64,000 bases of DNA from Streptomyces tateyamensis (GTDB lineage: Bacteria > Actinomycetota > Actinomycetes > Streptomycetales > Streptomycetaceae). The position numbers were made by a program, and so were the translations under genes. How positions within the stretch are numbered: position 1 is the first letter of the stretch; each line of letters opens with the position of its first letter. Shown here piece after piece: positions 21,273 to 29,944 of this stretch. The notes below the pieces were generated by a model, which searched no databases, was not told the DNA's origin, and saw nothing but the letters and a program-made list of their open reading frames with translations. The stretch lies in assembly GCF_003205575.1 (NCBI RefSeq), contig NZ_PYBW01000028.1:1-64000 (forward strand), in the 5' to 3' direction.

Positions 21273-22513
21273 CCGCGATCACCTTCGCGCCGGCCAGCCG
21301 CGAGCAAGCCCGCGCCCGTATCGGAATCCAGGGCCCGGCGGGCTCCGGCAAGACCAAGACGGCGCTGGTCGTCGGCGAGGCCCTGGCCCAGGGCGGCCAG
21401 GTCGGCCTCGTCGACACCGAACGCGGCTCCGCCCTCACCTACGCCCCGGTCCCCGGCCGGCCCGAGCTCGGCGGCCACGAGTTCCTGCACCTGCCGATGG
21501 ACACCCACGACCCCCGCAGCCTGATCGAGGTCGTCCGCGAGGCCGAGCGCATCAAGCTGCCCGTGCTGATCGTCGACTCCTGGTCGCACTTCTGGAACGG
21601 CCGTGGCGGCCTGCTGGAGATCGTGGAGCGCGCCGGCTCGGAGAAGGGCGCGGGCGGCACCTTCGGCGGCTGGCGCACCGGCAACCCGATCGAGCAGGAC
21701 ATGCTGGATGCCCTGCTGAACTTCTCCGGTCACCTGATCGTCACCATGCGCACCAAGGGCGACTACGTGATCGAGGGGAAGAAGGTCACGAAGGTCGGCG
21801 TCAAGGCGGTCCAGCGCGAAGGGGCCGAGTACGAGCTCGGCCTGATCCTGGACATGGTGGAGGGCACCGCCACCATCACGAAGACGCGCTACAGCCCCCT
21901 CGAGGGGATGACGATCCACCACCCCGGCGAGCAGTTGGCCGAAGTGATCCTGGAGCAGCTCGGCCAGGGCGTCGACCCGGTCAAGGTCATCATGGACGAG
22001 CTGGTCAAGCCTGGGCTGACCTACCAGGAGGCGCGCGAGCTGCACGAGCGGGCCCGCCGCCGGCAGCTGCTCGCGGCCGGAGTGCTGGACCCGGCGACCG
22101 GCGCCGCGACGACGCTCGGCGAGCTGATCGTGGCTCGTGGCACCGCAGCCAAGCCGGCCGCTGTCCCCGACGCGCCCGCGCCCGGCCCCAGCCCGGCACC
22201 GCCGAGTACGCCGCTCGACCCGGGCCCGGCGGCAGCCGAGGTGTCCGGACCGGTGCAGCCCCCGACCGGCCGGGCGACCGCCCCGCAGATGCGGATGATG
22301 CACCTCGCCTTCAACCAGCTCGGCGTCACCGACCGGGACGAGCGCCTGTCCGCCACCTCGCTGATCGTCGGCCGCGGCATCCCCAGCGCGAACGACCTGT
22401 CGAAGGAGGAGGCGGGCACCCTGCTGGACTCGCTGAACCTGGTCACCCAGCAGCCCGAGCCGCGCGCCGCCTACGACGCGATGCTGCAGCGCCTCGCCCA
22501 GTCCGCCGCCTGA
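21269..22513 (+). CDS. RecA-like ATPase (Sak4-type recombination protein)
   Basis: The 414-residue protein has an N-terminal P-loop ATPase domain (Walker A GPAGSGKTKT near residue 22, Walker B-like LPVLIVDSWSH near 100) of the phage NTP-binding AAA_24/Sak4 kind, which helps single-strand annealing and recombination during phage replication. A Pro/Ala-rich linker (about 290-340) leads to a C-terminal segment of about 70 residues (TAPQMRMMHLAFNQLGVTDR) like those found in phage proteins that bind partners. ATGA overlap with the upstream gene. It is near SSB and helicase genes, in keeping with this role. The Sak4 assignment is by pattern, not alignment. Confidence 0.75.
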   Translation: MTAITFAPASREQARARIGIQGPAGSGKTKTALVVGEALAQGGQVGLVDTERGSALTYAPVPGRPELGGHEFLHLPMDTHDPRSLIEVVREAERIKLPVLIVDSWSHFWNGRGGLLEIVERAGSEKGAGGTFGGWRTGNPIEQDMLDALLNFSGHLIVTMRTKGDYVIEGKKVTKVGVKAVQREGAEYELGLILDMVEGTATITKTRYSPLEGMTIHHPGEQLAEVILEQLGQGVDPVKVIMDELVKPGLTYQEARELHERARRRQLLAAGVLDPATGAATTLGELIVARGTAAKPAAVPDAPAPGPSPAPPSTPLDPGPAAAEVSGPVQPPTGRATAPQMRMMHLAFNQLGVTDRDERLSATSLIVGRGIPSANDLSKEEAGTLLDSLNLVTQQPEPRAAYDAMLQRLAQSAA

Positions 22514-22526
22514 CCGCCACCGAGCC

Positions 22527-22562
22527 GCGGGGCCGCGCAGCCTCCCCTCTGCGCGGCCCCGC
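22527..22562 (+). terminator. Strong hairpin between ATPase and helicase genes
   Basis: 14-bp perfect arms (22527-22540, 22549-22562), 8-nt loop. It separates two early genes and could end or attenuate transcription. Confidence 0.7.
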
Positions 22563-22589
22563 ACCACCCCTTGAAGGAGGTGAACCCAC

Positions 22590-24056
22590 GTGGTCCAGCC
22601 CACTCTTGAGCAGCAGGCCGCCCTTGACACCTACGGCGACGGTCTCGACATGGTGCTCCAGGCAGGCGCCGGGTGCGGCAAGAGCTCCACCCTGCGCCTG
22701 ATCGCCCAGTCCGACCCGCGCCGCCGGATGGCCTACATCGCCTACAACCGCAGCATCGCGGCCGACGCGAAGAAGTCGTTCCCGGCCAACGTGGCCGCGT
22801 CGACCGGGCACGGGCTCGCGTTCGACCCCAAGCACCTGCCCCGGCTCCAGCGGCCGCGCCAGACTGCGCTGCAGGCCGCCCAGGCCCTCGGGATCGACGA
22901 GCTGACCGGCGGAATCCAGCGGATCCCCACCGACCTCGGCCACGTCAAGGCCATGACCAGCAAGGTCATCATGCGCGCCGCCCTGGACGCGGTCGAGCGG
23001 TACTGCCACAGCGCCGACCCCGAGCCGAGCGCCCGTCACATCCCGCGCTACGACGGGCTCACCTCCCCAGACGCGCGTGCAGCCCTGGTCGAACTGGTGC
23101 TGCCCGTCGCCCGCCGGGCCTGGGCCGACCTGCGCGCCGCCGACGGCGTACTGAAGCTGTCCCACGACCACTACCTGAAGCTCTGGGCCCTGTCCGAGCC
23201 GACCATCCCGGCGGACGTTGTCCTGCTGGACGAGGCCCAGGACACCAACGACGTCCTGGCCAAGGTGCTGCTCGCTCAGGACCACGCGCAGCGGATCGCG
23301 GTCGGCGACTCCGCCCAGCAGATCTACGAGTGGCGCGGCGCCAAGGACGCCCTGGCCCAGTTCGAGCGCCAGCTCGGCGCCGAAGTCCGCACCCTGTCGC
23401 AGTCGTTCCGCTTCGGGCCGGCCATCGCCGATGCCGCCAACGCCTGGCTCTTCCTTGTCGGCACGCCGCTGCGCCTGACCGGCTGGGACCAGGCCGACAG
23501 CACCACCGGCCCGGTCGAGCACCCTGACGCGATCCTGTGCCGCACCAACTCCGGCGCGGTCGGCATCGTCCTGGAGGCGCTGAAGGCCGGGCGCAAGGTG
23601 TCGCTGGTCGGCGGCGGGGGCGAGCTGAAGCGCCTCGCGTGGGCCGCCCGCGACCTCCAGCAGGGCCGCGCCACCGACCACCCGGAGCTGCTGGCGTTCC
23701 CCAGCTGGTCCGCGGTGCGCGAGTACGCCGAGGAGGAGGACGGCTCGCTGAAGGTGCTCGTCAAGCTGATCGACGACTACGGCGCCGACGAGCTGGCCCG
23801 CGCGGCGGATGCCCTCGCGGCCGAGGGCGTGGCCGAGCTGACCGTCTCGACCGCGCACCGGGCCAAGGGCCGCGAGTGGCCGGCCGTGCGGATCCACGAC
23901 GACTTCCGCCCGCCCAAGCCCGACCCGGCCACGGGCCTGGTGATCCTGCGCCGCGAGGAGGCCCGCCTCGCCTACGTCGCGGTCACCCGGGCACGCCAGC
24001 GGCTCGACCACACCGCCCTGGCCTGGGTCGACAGCATCCGCGCAGTAGCCGACTGA
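22590..24056 (+). CDS. Superfamily 1 DNA helicase (UvrD-like)
   Basis: The 488-residue protein carries the SF1 helicase motifs in order: Walker A QAGAGCGKSS (about 25-34), Walker B VVLLDEAQDTND, motif III VGDSAQQIYEWRGA, motif IV LSQSFRFG, motif V VSTAHRAKGREW and motif VI LAYVAVTRARQRL. It is shorter than chromosomal UvrD (about 700) because the accessory domains are reduced, which is typical for phage and FBH1-like helicases. GTG 22590 follows a perfect anti-SD (AAGGAGGTGA, 22574-22583). It probably unwinds DNA in phage replication or repair. Confidence 0.88.
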   Translation: MVQPTLEQQAALDTYGDGLDMVLQAGAGCGKSSTLRLIAQSDPRRRMAYIAYNRSIAADAKKSFPANVAASTGHGLAFDPKHLPRLQRPRQTALQAAQALGIDELTGGIQRIPTDLGHVKAMTSKVIMRAALDAVERYCHSADPEPSARHIPRYDGLTSPDARAALVELVLPVARRAWADLRAADGVLKLSHDHYLKLWALSEPTIPADVVLLDEAQDTNDVLAKVLLAQDHAQRIAVGDSAQQIYEWRGAKDALAQFERQLGAEVRTLSQSFRFGPAIADAANAWLFLVGTPLRLTGWDQADSTTGPVEHPDAILCRTNSGAVGIVLEALKAGRKVSLVGGGGELKRLAWAARDLQQGRATDHPELLAFPSWSAVREYAEEEDGSLKVLVKLIDDYGADELARAADALAAEGVAELTVSTAHRAKGREWPAVRIHDDFRPPKPDPATGLVILRREEARLAYVAVTRARQRLDHTALAWVDSIRAVAD

Positions 24057-24709
24057 TGACCATCGCCGCACTGCGCGCCCTGATCGACAGCCAGACCCCC
24101 GACACCCCGCACCTGCCAGCACCGCGCACCACACCCAGCAAGGGAGGACCGACCGTGGACACCCGCAGCGCCGCCCACGCGGTCGCCATGTACCGCAACG
24201 GCGACACCGTCTCCACCATCGTCAAGGCCACCGGCCTGACGCAGGACCAGATCGCGGCCGCCGTCACGAGTGCCGGCACGGTGTTCACCGTGAACGGCAC
24301 CACCCCGGTCGCCACCGGCCCGGGCGCAGCGGCCGCCGGACTCATCGCCTGGGGCATGAAGCACCCCAGCGCCCGCATGCAGCGCCTCGCCGAGCAGGCC
24401 CGCACCGCGCTCGCCGACCTCCAACAGGCCCAGCGCCAGGAGGCCGCCATCACCGCGGCCGCAGACCGCGTCCAACGACTCAAGGACCAACTGGCAGCAG
24501 CCGAGCAGGACTTGCGCGCCGCCAAGGGCACCGCCACGACCAGCCGCCCCAGCAGCACGGCGCCACGCCCCGACCGGACCCAGGGCAGTCGCATACGCGC
24601 CTGGGCCCGCGAGAACAACCTCCCGGTCGGCACCGCCGGAGTGATCTCCCGCGACGTGATCACCGCCTACGCCGCAGCCCACCCGCAGGAGTGCACCGAT
24701 GCCGCGTGA
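24056..24709 (+). CDS. Protein with C-terminal Lsr2-like DNA-binding domain
   Basis: The 217-residue protein starts with a homeodomain-like HTH (about residues 40-68: VAMYRNGDTVSTIVKATGLT), has a central coiled-coil stretch (about 110-160, QRLAEQARTALADLQQAQRQ), and ends with IRAWARENNLPVGTAGVISR, DVITAYAAAH, which matches the C-terminal DNA-binding domain of Lsr2, the AT-rich-binding xenogeneic silencer of actinobacteria. The N-terminal Lsr2 oligomerisation domain is absent. It shares one base with the helicase stop (TGATG). It may act as a nucleoid-type or competing regulator; function inferred. Confidence 0.72.
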   Translation: MTIAALRALIDSQTPDTPHLPAPRTTPSKGGPTVDTRSAAHAVAMYRNGDTVSTIVKATGLTQDQIAAAVTSAGTVFTVNGTTPVATGPGAAAAGLIAWGMKHPSARMQRLAEQARTALADLQQAQRQEAAITAAADRVQRLKDQLAAAEQDLRAAKGTATTSRPSSTAPRPDRTQGSRIRAWARENNLPVGTAGVISRDVITAYAAAHPQECTDAA

Positions 24710-24807
24710 ACCCGCCGCACAGCTGCACTGCTGACCCCGGTGGCCGACGGCGACCAACCCCGCCGGCCACCGGCACCACCCGCACCGACCCCGAAGGACT
24801 GCCGCAC

Positions 24808-25707
24808 GTGGGAATCCGCCTGATCGTCGAGGTGATGGACCACGCGCCCGCGACGCTCACGCATCGCGAGGCGTGGGTGCTCGGCGTGCTCGCGGAGGAC
24901 GCGAACGACGCAACCCGGACCTGCTACCCGGGCGTGGAGGACGACCCGCGCACGGTTCGCCGGATGCGGATCCCGGGCCGCTCCAGCCGCTATGCCGTGC
25001 TTCAGGCACTGCGGGCCAAGGGGGTCCTGGAGACGGTCGAGGCCGGCCACCGGGGCCGCCGCGCCGTGTACCGGATCGCCCTCTTGACTACCGCCGACAG
25101 CAACGCAAAGGGTCCCGAAATCCCGGACGCTACCGGCGGATTGGGTCCGGATCTCCAGGACCCATTCGGCTCGGAAGGGTCCGGATCTCCAGGACCCAAT
25201 CTCGGGATTGGGTCCGCAGAACCCGGACCCAATCAGGACTTTGGGTCCGGATCTCCAGGACCCATTCCAGGCCGAAAGGGTCCGCAGAACCCGGACCCAA
25301 CTCCCCGAAAGGGTCCGGATTTGACCCCGAAAGGGTCCGGAAAACCCGGACCCCTACCCCTCAATCCCCTAAAGACAGATAACTCTTCACCCCCACGCGC
25401 ATCACCACACCACACCGACGACCCGCTGTTCGACGCCTTCTGGTCCGCCTACCCCCGCAAGATCGGCAAGAGCTACGCCCGGGCCGCCTGGGCCAAAGCG
25501 ATCAAGCGAGGCGCCGACCCGGCCGCCATCGCCGACGCCGTCCCCCGACACGCCGCCTTCTGGCGAGCCGCCGGCACCGACCCGAAGTTCATCCCCTACC
25601 CGACCACCTGGCTCAACGGCGACCGCTACGAGGACCAGCTCGACACCCAGCCAGCCATCACCCCGCAGACCCGCCAGCAGACCTACGAGGAGCGAGGGAT
25701 CTTCTGA
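24808..25707 (+). CDS. Replication initiator / replisome organiser
   Basis: GTG 24808 follows AAGGA; the 299-residue protein has an N-terminal winged-HTH (about 10-90, with THREAWVLGVLAEDAND and SSRYAVLQALRAKGVLETVE) and a C-terminal domain (LFDAFWSAYPRKIGKSYARA, then KFIPYPTTWLNGDRYED) typical of phage replisome organisers that recruit the helicase. Between them lies a repetitive Gly/Pro/Asp-rich linker of about 90 residues encoded by the iteron-like repeats. The DnaB-like helicase gene follows with a TGATG overlap, as in lambda O-P type modules. Confidence 0.8.
   Translation: MGIRLIVEVMDHAPATLTHREAWVLGVLAEDANDATRTCYPGVEDDPRTVRRMRIPGRSSRYAVLQALRAKGVLETVEAGHRGRRAVYRIALLTTADSNAKGPEIPDATGGLGPDLQDPFGSEGSGSPGPNLGIGSAEPGPNQDFGSGSPGPIPGRKGPQNPDPTPRKGPDLTPKGSGKPGPLPLNPLKTDNSSPPRASPHHTDDPLFDAFWSAYPRKIGKSYARAAWAKAIKRGADPAAIADAVPRHAAFWRAAGTDPKFIPYPTTWLNGDRYEDQLDTQPAITPQTRQQTYEERGIF
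25143..25354 (+). repeat. Iteron-like repeats, candidate phage replication origin
   Basis: 22-bp units with palindromic ends GGGTCC...GGACCC occur at 25143-25164, 25177-25198, 25210-25231, 25243-25264, 25278-25299 and 25333-25354, with a partial unit at 25311-25327 and a degenerate one near 25109. Two internal types alternate (GGATCTCCA and GCAGAACCC-like cores), at a spacing of 33-35 bp. Location inside the initiator gene recalls the lambda origin inside gene O. Confidence 0.7.
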
Positions 25708-27086
25708 TGACCACCGCCGAGCTCGCCCCCGCCGAGGACGACCTGGTCCCCGACGACGCACCCACCGAGCCCTGGGCCCGCACCCAGCCCCACGACCTCG
25801 CCACCGAACAAGGCCTCATCGGCCGCACCCTCCTGACCCCCGACAGCCGCCGCATCCTGCGCGACCTCGCCCTCAACCCCGCCGCCTTCTACCGGCCGGC
25901 CAACGAAACGATCTGGCGCACCATGCTGGCCCTCGCCGACAGCGGCCACCCCATCGACCCGCTCAGCCTCACCGCCGCCCTGGAACGCACCGGCCACCTG
26001 TTCAAGGTCGGCGGACCCGCCTACCTGCACACCTGCGTCGCCGTCGGCCAATACGTCTACGACACCGGCTGGCTCGCCGACCGCATCCGCGACCTCGCCC
26101 AGCGCCGCGACCTCATCCGCACCGGTCAGCAGATCACCGCCGCCGCCTGGCAACTCGACCAGGACGACGACGCCGCCGAGCTCGCCGAACACGCCGTCGC
26201 CGAACTACGCCGCGTCCGCGACGCCGGCCACGCCCAGGCCGACACCGCCGCCCAGGACATCCACGACTTCCTGGCCGTCGACGACGAGCACTACGACTGG
26301 GTCCTGCCCGGCCTCCTCGAGCACGGCGACCGCATCATCTGGACCGCTGGTGAAGGCGGCGGCAAGTCCGTCCTCCAGCGCCAGCTCGCCGTCACCGCCG
26401 CAGCCGGCGTCCTCCCGTTCTCCAGCCACCCGAGCAAACCCAACGAACCCAACACCGTTGGCCCGGCCCGCGTGCTCGTCCTGGACTGCGAGAACTCCGG
26501 CCGCCAGTCCCGCCGGCACTACCGCGCCCTGATGAACATCGCCGCCAACCAGCACACCCCCGTCCGCCGCGGCCAGCTCCACATCGACATCCGCCCCGAG
26601 GGCATCGACCTCACCCGCCCCGAAGGCCGCTCCTGGCTGATGCGCCGCGTCGAGTCCGTCATGCCGGACCTGCTCATCGTCGGCCCCGTCTACCGGCTGC
26701 ACGCCGGCGACCCCAACAGCGAGGAACTCGCCCGCCGCGTCACCGTCGTCCTGGACGAGGCCCGGGCCACCGCCCGGTGCGCGCTCTCCCTCGAAGCCCA
26801 CTCCCCGCAGGGCAACGGGCTCGGCCCGCGCGCGCTCCGCCCGGTCGGCAGCTCGCTCTGGCTCAGGTGGCCGGAGTTCGGCCTCGGCCTGCGCCCCGTC
26901 GAAGACGAGCGGTCCGCGCAGGACGAGCGCGCCCGCCGCGTCCTGCCCTGGCGCGGCAGCCGCGACGAACGGGGGTGGCCCACCTTCATCCGCCAGGGCT
27001 GGAGCGGCTGGTGGCCCTGGACCGGCTACACCCCCATCGACGCCGACCACCACACCGGCCACTCGCCCACCGGAGCCATCTCATGA
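25707..27086 (+). CDS. DnaB-like replicative helicase
   Basis: The 459-residue protein begins with a DnaB N-terminal helical domain (about 28-120: ATEQGLIGRTLLTPDSRR, then YRPANETIWRTMLALADSG) and continues with a RecA-like ATPase domain (Walker A TAGEGGGKSVLQ near residue 215; Walker B-like VLVLDCENSGRQ and PDLLIVGPVYRL). It is of the AAA_25/RepA-like helicase type common in actinophages. It shares its start with the initiator's stop (TGATG) and is followed by a coupled small gene and SSB. It should unwind DNA at the phage fork. Confidence 0.85.
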   Translation: MTTAELAPAEDDLVPDDAPTEPWARTQPHDLATEQGLIGRTLLTPDSRRILRDLALNPAAFYRPANETIWRTMLALADSGHPIDPLSLTAALERTGHLFKVGGPAYLHTCVAVGQYVYDTGWLADRIRDLAQRRDLIRTGQQITAAAWQLDQDDDAAELAEHAVAELRRVRDAGHAQADTAAQDIHDFLAVDDEHYDWVLPGLLEHGDRIIWTAGEGGGKSVLQRQLAVTAAAGVLPFSSHPSKPNEPNTVGPARVLVLDCENSGRQSRRHYRALMNIAANQHTPVRRGQLHIDIRPEGIDLTRPEGRSWLMRRVESVMPDLLIVGPVYRLHAGDPNSEELARRVTVVLDEARATARCALSLEAHSPQGNGLGPRALRPVGSSLWLRWPEFGLGLRPVEDERSAQDERARRVLPWRGSRDERGWPTFIRQGWSGWWPWTGYTPIDADHHTGHSPTGAIS

Positions 27087-27274
27087 CCCACGGCCGCACT
27101 GAACCCCGCATCGGCCCAGCCACCAGCCTCACCGGCGAACTCACCATCTGGGTCCGCATCATCCGCGGCCGAACCCTCACCTTCTGGGCATGGCCCGACG
27201 ACATCGCCGTCTACCGCGTCGACGGCGAGAACAGCCCCGAACTCATCCGCACCTTCACCCGGGAGACCACCTGA
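27083..27274 (+). CDS. Small phage protein
   Basis: 63 residues from ATG 27083 with ATGA overlap upstream and TGATG overlap downstream. Beta-rich (ELTIWVRIIRGRTLTFWAWP). No family recognised; the tight overlaps between helicase and SSB support a real gene. Confidence 0.6.
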   Translation: MTHGRTEPRIGPATSLTGELTIWVRIIRGRTLTFWAWPDDIAVYRVDGENSPELIRTFTRETT

Positions 27275-27747
27275 TGCCCCTGCCCACCCTCACCGGCACC
27301 GCCCGACTCGTCGCCGACCCCGAACTCCGCATCACCCCCAACGGCGCCCCCGTCTGCACCATCCGACTCGCCTTCAACAGCCGCAAGCAGGACCCCAACG
27401 GCAACTGGATCGACGGAGACACCTTCTGGATCCGCGGCACCGCCTGGAAGCAGCTCGCCGAGAACGCGGCCGAGACCCTCGCCAAGGGCATGGAGGTCAT
27501 CGTCACCGGCGAACTCCGCACCGAGTCCTGGGACAAGGACGGCCAGAAGCACCAGCAGGCCGCCCTGATGATCCGCTCGATCGGTCCGTCCCTCACCGGC
27601 GCCACCGCCCGCGTCACCAAGGCCGACCGCAACAGCCAGCAGCAGCGTCAGCAGCCCCAGCAGCAGCGACCCCAGCAGCCCCAGAACGACCCCTGGGCCA
27701 GCGACACCACCCAGAACACCAGCTGGGGCACCGAACCCCCGTTCTAG
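27274..27747 (+). CDS. ssb: Single-stranded DNA-binding protein
   Basis: A 157-residue SSB with the OB fold in residues 1-110 (TLTGTARLVADPELRITPNG, then IRLAFNSRKQDPNGNW, FWIRGTAWKQLAENA, GMEVIVTGELRTESW), a Gln/Pro-rich linker, and a C-terminal WGTEPPF that keeps the Pro-Pro-Phe end of the partner-binding tip of bacterial SSBs, though it is less acidic. It protects ssDNA in phage replication and may recruit host or phage proteins through the tip. Confidence 0.93.
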   Translation: MPLPTLTGTARLVADPELRITPNGAPVCTIRLAFNSRKQDPNGNWIDGDTFWIRGTAWKQLAENAAETLAKGMEVIVTGELRTESWDKDGQKHQQAALMIRSIGPSLTGATARVTKADRNSQQQRQQPQQQRPQQPQNDPWASDTTQNTSWGTEPPF

Positions 27748-27846
27748 ACCACCAGCAGGCCGCTCAGCGCCCGCAACCGGTCCCGCCCGGCCTCGCGCCC
27801 GCACGCGACCTTGATCGCCCGCCACACACCCCCTGGAGCCCCTCGC

Positions 27847-28248
27847 ATGACCGACACCGCCGCCCGGACGCCGTGGCAGATCGCTATCACCCCGGACCCC
27901 GCCCGCCCCGCCGCCACCGACCTGCTGGAGACCCCCAGCCTTCCGGAGCTCGCTGCGGTCCTGGATGACCCGGACGCCGAGCAGGTGCTGTACCGCGTGA
28001 CCTACGAGCGCGTAGGCCGCCGAGGCGGCCGCGACGGCAGCACCCCGCCGCCCCCGCTCACCACCTGGGCCATGACGGCCAATCACCTCGCCGAGCAGGT
28101 CTGCGCCGACGTGCGCCAGTACCTGACCTCCAGCGAGATCGATGTCGCAGTGAACCTGGACGCCGGCCGAGGCCAGATCTACGCCGGCTGCAGCAACGGC
28201 GGCCGCTTCACGGTCGAGCGGGTGGCGACGGCCACCCTGGAGGGCTGA
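27847..28248 (+). CDS. Hypothetical phage protein
   Basis: 133 residues from ATG 27847 with CTGGAG upstream; the longer frame from 27811 lacks a ribosome-binding site. Contains ELAAVLDDPDAEQVLYRVTY and a C-terminal beta-rich part. No family recognised. It heads a series of small genes after SSB. Confidence 0.6.
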   Translation: MTDTAARTPWQIAITPDPARPAATDLLETPSLPELAAVLDDPDAEQVLYRVTYERVGRRGGRDGSTPPPPLTTWAMTANHLAEQVCADVRQYLTSSEIDVAVNLDAGRGQIYAGCSNGGRFTVERVATATLEG

Positions 28249-28251
28249 CCG

Positions 28252-28767
28252 ATGCGTTCCACCCTCCCTGCCACCGACGCGGTTTTCCTGTTCGCCGAGG
28301 CCGCGCACGCATCCGACCCGCGCACCAGCATCCGACTCCAGGGCGCGGCCGGCGCGCTGTTCGCGTTCGCCGCCAACGACGGCGACCTGACCCAGGTCGT
28401 CGCGTACGCCGCCACCGACACCCCGTGGCAGGCCAACCTGCACCCAGCCGATCTCCCGCTCGTCCAGGCCTGGCTGGGCCGCCTCGCCAACTACGACCAG
28501 GTCCGCATCGGCACCGCACCCAGCGGCACCGGCACCTCGATAACCCTCCGCTGCGGTCACCGGATGCTGCGCGTCGTCAACCCCGGCCCCCCGGCCGCCG
28601 ACACGCCCAGCCAGCCGCAGTGCGGAGCCTGCCGGCGTCCGTTTGACCCGAACGACCGCCGCTGGAACGGCCGTGCCCAACACGGCGACAGCCCGTGGTG
28701 CCGCAGCTGCATCGACCGCTGCCACGACAACGCGTCCGCTGACCACCGCTGCCTGATCTGCCACTGA
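28252..28767 (+). CDS. Hypothetical protein with C-terminal zinc-binding cysteines
   Basis: 171 residues. The N-terminal 100 residues are alpha/beta without a recognised family. The last 50 hold C-x2-C (CGAC), C-x2-C (CRSC), C and C-x2-C-type pairs plus histidines (DHRCLICH), which suggest one or two zinc knuckles. GGAGGG lies before the ATG. Probably a small early phage protein binding nucleic acid or protein. Confidence 0.62.
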   Translation: MRSTLPATDAVFLFAEAAHASDPRTSIRLQGAAGALFAFAANDGDLTQVVAYAATDTPWQANLHPADLPLVQAWLGRLANYDQVRIGTAPSGTGTSITLRCGHRMLRVVNPGPPAADTPSQPQCGACRRPFDPNDRRWNGRAQHGDSPWCRSCIDRCHDNASADHRCLICH

Positions 28768-28775
28768 CCCACCTC

Positions 28776-28804
28776 GCCGGCCGCCGTCACCCGCGGCGGC
28801 CGGC
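28776..28804 (+). terminator. Hairpin after the zinc-knuckle gene
   Basis: 11-bp perfect arms (28776-28786, 28794-28804), 7-nt loop, starting 8 nt after the stop. Confidence 0.65.
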
Positions 28805-28823
28805 CAACCACCTGGAGACCACC

Positions 28824-28955
28824 ATGCGCGCTTGGACCCGCCTGCTCGCCTGGCTCACCCGCCGCCAGCCGCCCGCCAAGCCGCCGCCGACAACGGGCGA
28901 GCACCGCGCCGCCCAATCCGGCCTGTTCGCCATCCCACCCAAGGACGACCGGTGA
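28824..28955 (+). CDS. Very small basic protein
   Basis: 43 residues (MRAWTRLLAWLTRRQPPAKP start) with CTGGAG upstream of the ATG and a GTGA overlap with the next gene. Amphipathic basic helix at the start. Function unknown; the spacing supports a real gene. Confidence 0.5.
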   Translation: MRAWTRLLAWLTRRQPPAKPPPTTGEHRAAQSGLFAIPPKDDR

Positions 28956-29878
28956 GCCTCACCCCGACCGACCGCGAGCACCTGAACATCCTCATCCAGC
29001 GCGCCGCCCGCAACCTCACCCCACAGGAACGCAGCACCCTGCTGCGGCTCTGGGAACGCAACCGGCCGCCCTGCAGCCCGGTGCACCGCACCGTTCAGCA
29101 CCTGACCCACCAGCACCTGGAGCCACCGTTGCCCAGCCCCAGCCCCCGCGGCCGCGCCATCGCCGACCTGACCGAACTCGCCGTCAGCTGGCCCGAGCTC
29201 CGCGACGCCCTCACCGCCCGCACCACCACCTGGCCACCCGCCGGCCGCATGACCGACTACCAGCGCCAGCTCACCCCCGACGAGGCGGCCGCCGAGCAGT
29301 ACGCCACCGCCGCCGAGCTCGCCGAGCGCACCGCGCTGGCCCCCGGCGAGCACCCCGCACCGCTGTCGGTCACCGTGCTCGACACGATCAGCGAGATCCA
29401 GGACGAGCTGCTCGGCCTGGCCGACGAGATCGCCGGCGCCGTTCAGCGGCCCCCGTTCACCTTCAAGATCCCGTCCGCCAGCCCGCACGACGACATTGCG
29501 CGCCGCCTCGCCCTGACCGAGCTCACCGACCGGGCCGACCCGCGCCGCTGGCGCTACAACCTGGCCGGCCGCGACGGCGCCACCGCAGCCAGCTGGCTCG
29601 CCGACCGCCTCACCGACCCGGCCGGACCGTTCAAGCCCCTGACGGACACCCAGATCGAGTGGATCGGCGCCGTCGCCGCGGCCTGCCGCCGCCGCGCTGA
29701 GCCGCTCCTCGCCAGCCCCACCACGGCCGACGGACAGGCGGTGGATCTGCCGCTCGTCTGCGAGTGCGGCGGCCAGCTCAGCGTCACCAACTCGGTGGAT
29801 GACTTCCGTGTCCGGTGCGCTGGCTGCGGGATCACCTGGACCGGTACCTCGCTGCTCGAGCAGCTCCGCGCCACCTGA
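28952..29878 (+). CDS. Hypothetical phage protein with C-terminal zinc ribbon
   Basis: 308 residues from GTG 28952, overlapping the previous stop. The body is helical (TDYQRQLTPDEAAAEQYATA and ISEIQDELLGLADEIAGAVQ); the last 45 residues contain CECGG and CAGCG, a C-x-C/C-x2-C zinc ribbon like that in many actinophage proteins. The linker between is rich in Asp/Arg. No catalytic motif seen. Confidence 0.65.
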   Translation: MSLTPTDREHLNILIQRAARNLTPQERSTLLRLWERNRPPCSPVHRTVQHLTHQHLEPPLPSPSPRGRAIADLTELAVSWPELRDALTARTTTWPPAGRMTDYQRQLTPDEAAAEQYATAAELAERTALAPGEHPAPLSVTVLDTISEIQDELLGLADEIAGAVQRPPFTFKIPSASPHDDIARRLALTELTDRADPRRWRYNLAGRDGATAASWLADRLTDPAGPFKPLTDTQIEWIGAVAAACRRRAEPLLASPTTADGQAVDLPLVCECGGQLSVTNSVDDFRVRCAGCGITWTGTSLLEQLRAT

Positions 29879-29892
29879 CCCAACCCCACCGT

Positions 29893-29927
29893 CCAGTGCG
29901 CTGGACTCCCACCATCCAGCGCACTGG
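29893..29927 (+). terminator. Hairpin between small early genes
   Basis: 12-bp perfect arms (29893-29904 CCAGTGCGCTGG, 29916-29927), 11-nt loop, 14 nt after the upstream stop. Confidence 0.65.
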
Positions 29928-29944
29928 CCAACCCATGGAGCACT

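Noticed and set aside
25109..25354. CRISPR array
   Set aside because: Units are palindromic, vary in their core, are spaced only 11-14 bp apart and lie in frame within a coding gene; no cas genes are near.
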